64,000 nt of DNA from Aquabacterium sp. CECT 9606 (GTDB lineage: Bacteria; Pseudomonadota; Gammaproteobacteria; Burkholderiales; Burkholderiaceae_C). The position numbers were made by a program, and so were the translations under genes. The DNA is taken from assembly GCF_918741295.1 (NCBI RefSeq), contig NZ_CAKKNB010000001.1, positions 310,001 to 374,000 of the forward strand. The letters run 5' to 3'. Under the pieces are notes generated by a model. It was not told the origin of the DNA. It searched no databases and saw nothing but the letters and a program-made list of their open reading frames with translations. Within the stretch, counting starts at the first letter, position 1, and each line of letters opens with the position of its first letter. Positions 62,395 through 64,000 of the stretch are shown piece after piece.

Positions 62395-64000
62395 ATGCAT
62401 GCGGGCCACGCTAGTGAGTTGTATGGTCGTTTGAATTGGCCAAAATCGATTCAATGGTTTTTGATTTATTGGATCGGGTTATTTCTGATTTCTCTGTCCT
62501 TGGGAAAGGACCTGAGCTGGGATTTGTTGAATTATCACCTCTACGTGGGGCGATCTTTTTTTGACGACCGATTCGATCAGGATTTTCTGGCAGCCAGCGT
62601 TCAAAGTCATTTGAATCCTCTGCTGCATGTACCCTTCTATCTCATGGTGCATTCTGGATGGCACAGCATCGCGATTAACGCAGCACTCACAGGGATGAAT
62701 GCCTTGAACCTTTCGGTTCTGCAAAAAATAGCTGAGAAGCTTTTGCGCAATACTGGGCGAGAAAGAGGAGCTTTGAGAGAACTTGCCGTCTTATTGGCTG
62801 CACTGGCCCCCATATTTTTATCAGAGGTTGGCACCAGTTTTGTGGATGTGGTGGTATCCATTCCGTGCCTCATCGGCGTTCTTGCGGGACTGGCGTCGAT
62901 TGAGCACAAGAGACTGAAGTCAGCGGCTGTCGCAGGTGCTGCATTGGGTGCGGGCATTGGGCTTAAATTAACCGCCCTTTACATGGCTGCCCCTGTGGGC
63001 CTCGGCTTGGTCCTTGCCTTTTGGACCTTGAAAGGAGTTCGCCAAGGTGCGCTGGCCGGCCTGATATTTGGCGGGTGCTTATTCGGCGGCTTCATCTTGA
63101 CTTATGGTTGGTGGGGCCTTGCTTTATGGCGAAATTTTGGTAATCCTTATTTTCCGTTATTTAACAATATTTTCCACTCACCATGGTTCTCATTTCAAAT
63201 TTTAATGAACTTCAGATTCAAGCCGGAAGGATTTATTGAATATCTGGTATTTCCGTTTAGTATTGTTCGCGGTGATATCATGGCTTATGCCGAAGTGCGG
63301 GAGCCTGATGTCAGAATAATGGCTTTTTTCTTGCTGGGGCTGATTTTAATCGGAAAAAAAATTCGCGTGACGCTGGCCTTTCCTTGCGCTGCGTTGCGGG
63401 GCTTACTGGGGTCTTTGGAGGGCTTCCTGTGTCTGGTGGTGCTGGGCTCTTACGGGTTATGGCTGCGCTCCAGCGCCAATGGACGATACGCCGTGCCAAT
63501 GCTTTTGCTGATTGGTGTCGCTGTCGTCGTGTTAGTTGTAAACATCAGCAGCCATCGTAGATGGAAAGCCTATGCCCTGCTCTTAATTTTTGGGGTGCAA
63601 ATCACCATGGACGTCGTTAGCGCTGATTTGCGCTGGAACCCTGGTCCTTGGCGCGCGAAGTGGATCGACGTGCAGCCGCAACCTGGCAGCCAATGGCCCA
63701 AAGAGCCTGCCTTGTATTTGTCATTGAGCAATCAGACATTCGCTTCCTTGATCGATTATTTTCCGAAGGGCAGTGGGTTCATCAACTTGGTGGGGCAAAA
63801 AACAATACCTCATGAGGGCCCAACTCGTTCGAAAGTTGATGTCATGGTGAAAAGACGCATGCCTCAGGTCCGAACGCTTTCCCCTTTGGTGCTGCATTCT
63901 TCGGGCCTAGGTCCGGCATCCATGGGGCAAGCGGTGCTTAAGCAGGCTAGGCTATTGTCAAGCTATGGTTTGACCGTTACCGGGGAAGACTGTCAGGTGC
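62395..64000 (+). CDS. Large integral-membrane protein, GT-C-like (partial, runs off window)
   Basis: The frame is open without stop from 62395 to the window end, at least 535 residues. The N terminus reads MHAGHASELYGRLNWPKSIQ and is followed by a membrane helix, then LSWDLLNYHLYVGRSFFDD and FLAASVQSHLNPLL, acidic and aromatic loop residues after the first helix as in GT-C glycosyltransferases. About ten hydrophobic helices follow (LAVLLAALAPIFL, GLGLVLAFWTLKGV, GLIFGGCLFGGFI and others), then a soluble C-terminal part. It likely uses a lipid-linked sugar made by the preceding gene. GGAG directly touches the ATG, so the exact start is doubtful. AT-rich relative to the core. Confidence 0.7.
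   Translation, partial: MHAGHASELYGRLNWPKSIQWFLIYWIGLFLISLSLGKDLSWDLLNYHLYVGRSFFDDRFDQDFLAASVQSHLNPLLHVPFYLMVHSGWHSIAINAALTGMNALNLSVLQKIAEKLLRNTGRERGALRELAVLLAALAPIFLSEVGTSFVDVVVSIPCLIGVLAGLASIEHKRLKSAAVAGAALGAGIGLKLTALYMAAPVGLGLVLAFWTLKGVRQGALAGLIFGGCLFGGFILTYGWWGLALWRNFGNPYFPLFNNIFHSPWFSFQILMNFRFKPEGFIEYLVFPFSIVRGDIMAYAEVREPDVRIMAFFLLGLILIGKKIRVTLAFPCAALRGLLGSLEGFLCLVVLGSYGLWLRSSANGRYAVPMLLLIGVAVVVLVVNISSHRRWKAYALLLIFGVQITMDVVSADLRWNPGPWRAKWIDVQPQPGSQWPKEPALYLSLSNQTFASLIDYFPKGSGFINLVGQKTIPHEGPTRSKVDVMVKRRMPQVRTLSPLVLHSSGLGPASMGQAVLKQARLLSSYGLTVTGEDCQV

Overview
The window looks like chromosomal DNA of a betaproteobacterium of the order Burkholderiales, most like the Comamonadaceae. The grounds are gene families only: tandem Gram-negative porins of the Burkholderiales type, the metX-metW pair, a MetH lacking its homocysteine domain, pyrF next to purB, a PhaR-like palindrome, and a high-GC backbone. 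The species cannot be named from this.

Left part (1-18,600) is accessory DNA. It opens with hsdR of a type I restriction system, whose hsdM and hsdS would lie off the left edge. A 285-aa protein of unknown function and a small XRE-type regulator follow. At about 4,790 a mobile island begins. Four overlapping genes, three large tyrosine recombinases and one small coiled-coil protein, match the ginABCD module of GInt genomic islands. The cargo contains a complete type II CBASS anti-phage operon on the minus strand, in transcription order CD-NTase, Cap2 (E2-E1), Cap3 (JAMM peptidase) and Cap5 (HNH-SAVED nuclease). It also holds three uncharacterised genes: a zinc-ribbon-like protein, a PD-(D/E)XK-like protein and a PIN-domain protein. 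The island seems to end just downstream of the ssb terminator.

Middle part (18,660-43,870) is housekeeping core: ssb, a class II glutamine amidotransferase, mmsA, recQ, and three tandem porins of which the middle one is frameshifted. Then come metX-metW, an FMN-binding glutamate-synthase-like protein, a glutathione transferase, a DUF898 membrane protein, purB, pyrF, two FtsX-like permeases without an ATPase, an FAH-family enzyme, a TetR regulator divergent from an exported hydrolase with two palindromic operators between them, and uvrA.

Right part (43,850-64,000) holds a DUF1800/DUF1501 secreted pair, metH, a YdcH-like small protein and a patatin with a PhaR-like palindrome upstream. It continues with SOS-regulated recA-recX, sucCD, and a compact operon of TerC, Ser/Thr kinase, PP2C phosphatase, FHA protein and a cyclic-nucleotide phosphodiesterase-like protein. 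It ends with a type IV pilin that has a sigma54-like promoter and two downstream glycosyltransferase-type genes in more AT-rich DNA; the last gene runs off the window. No rRNA, tRNA or CRISPR array was seen.
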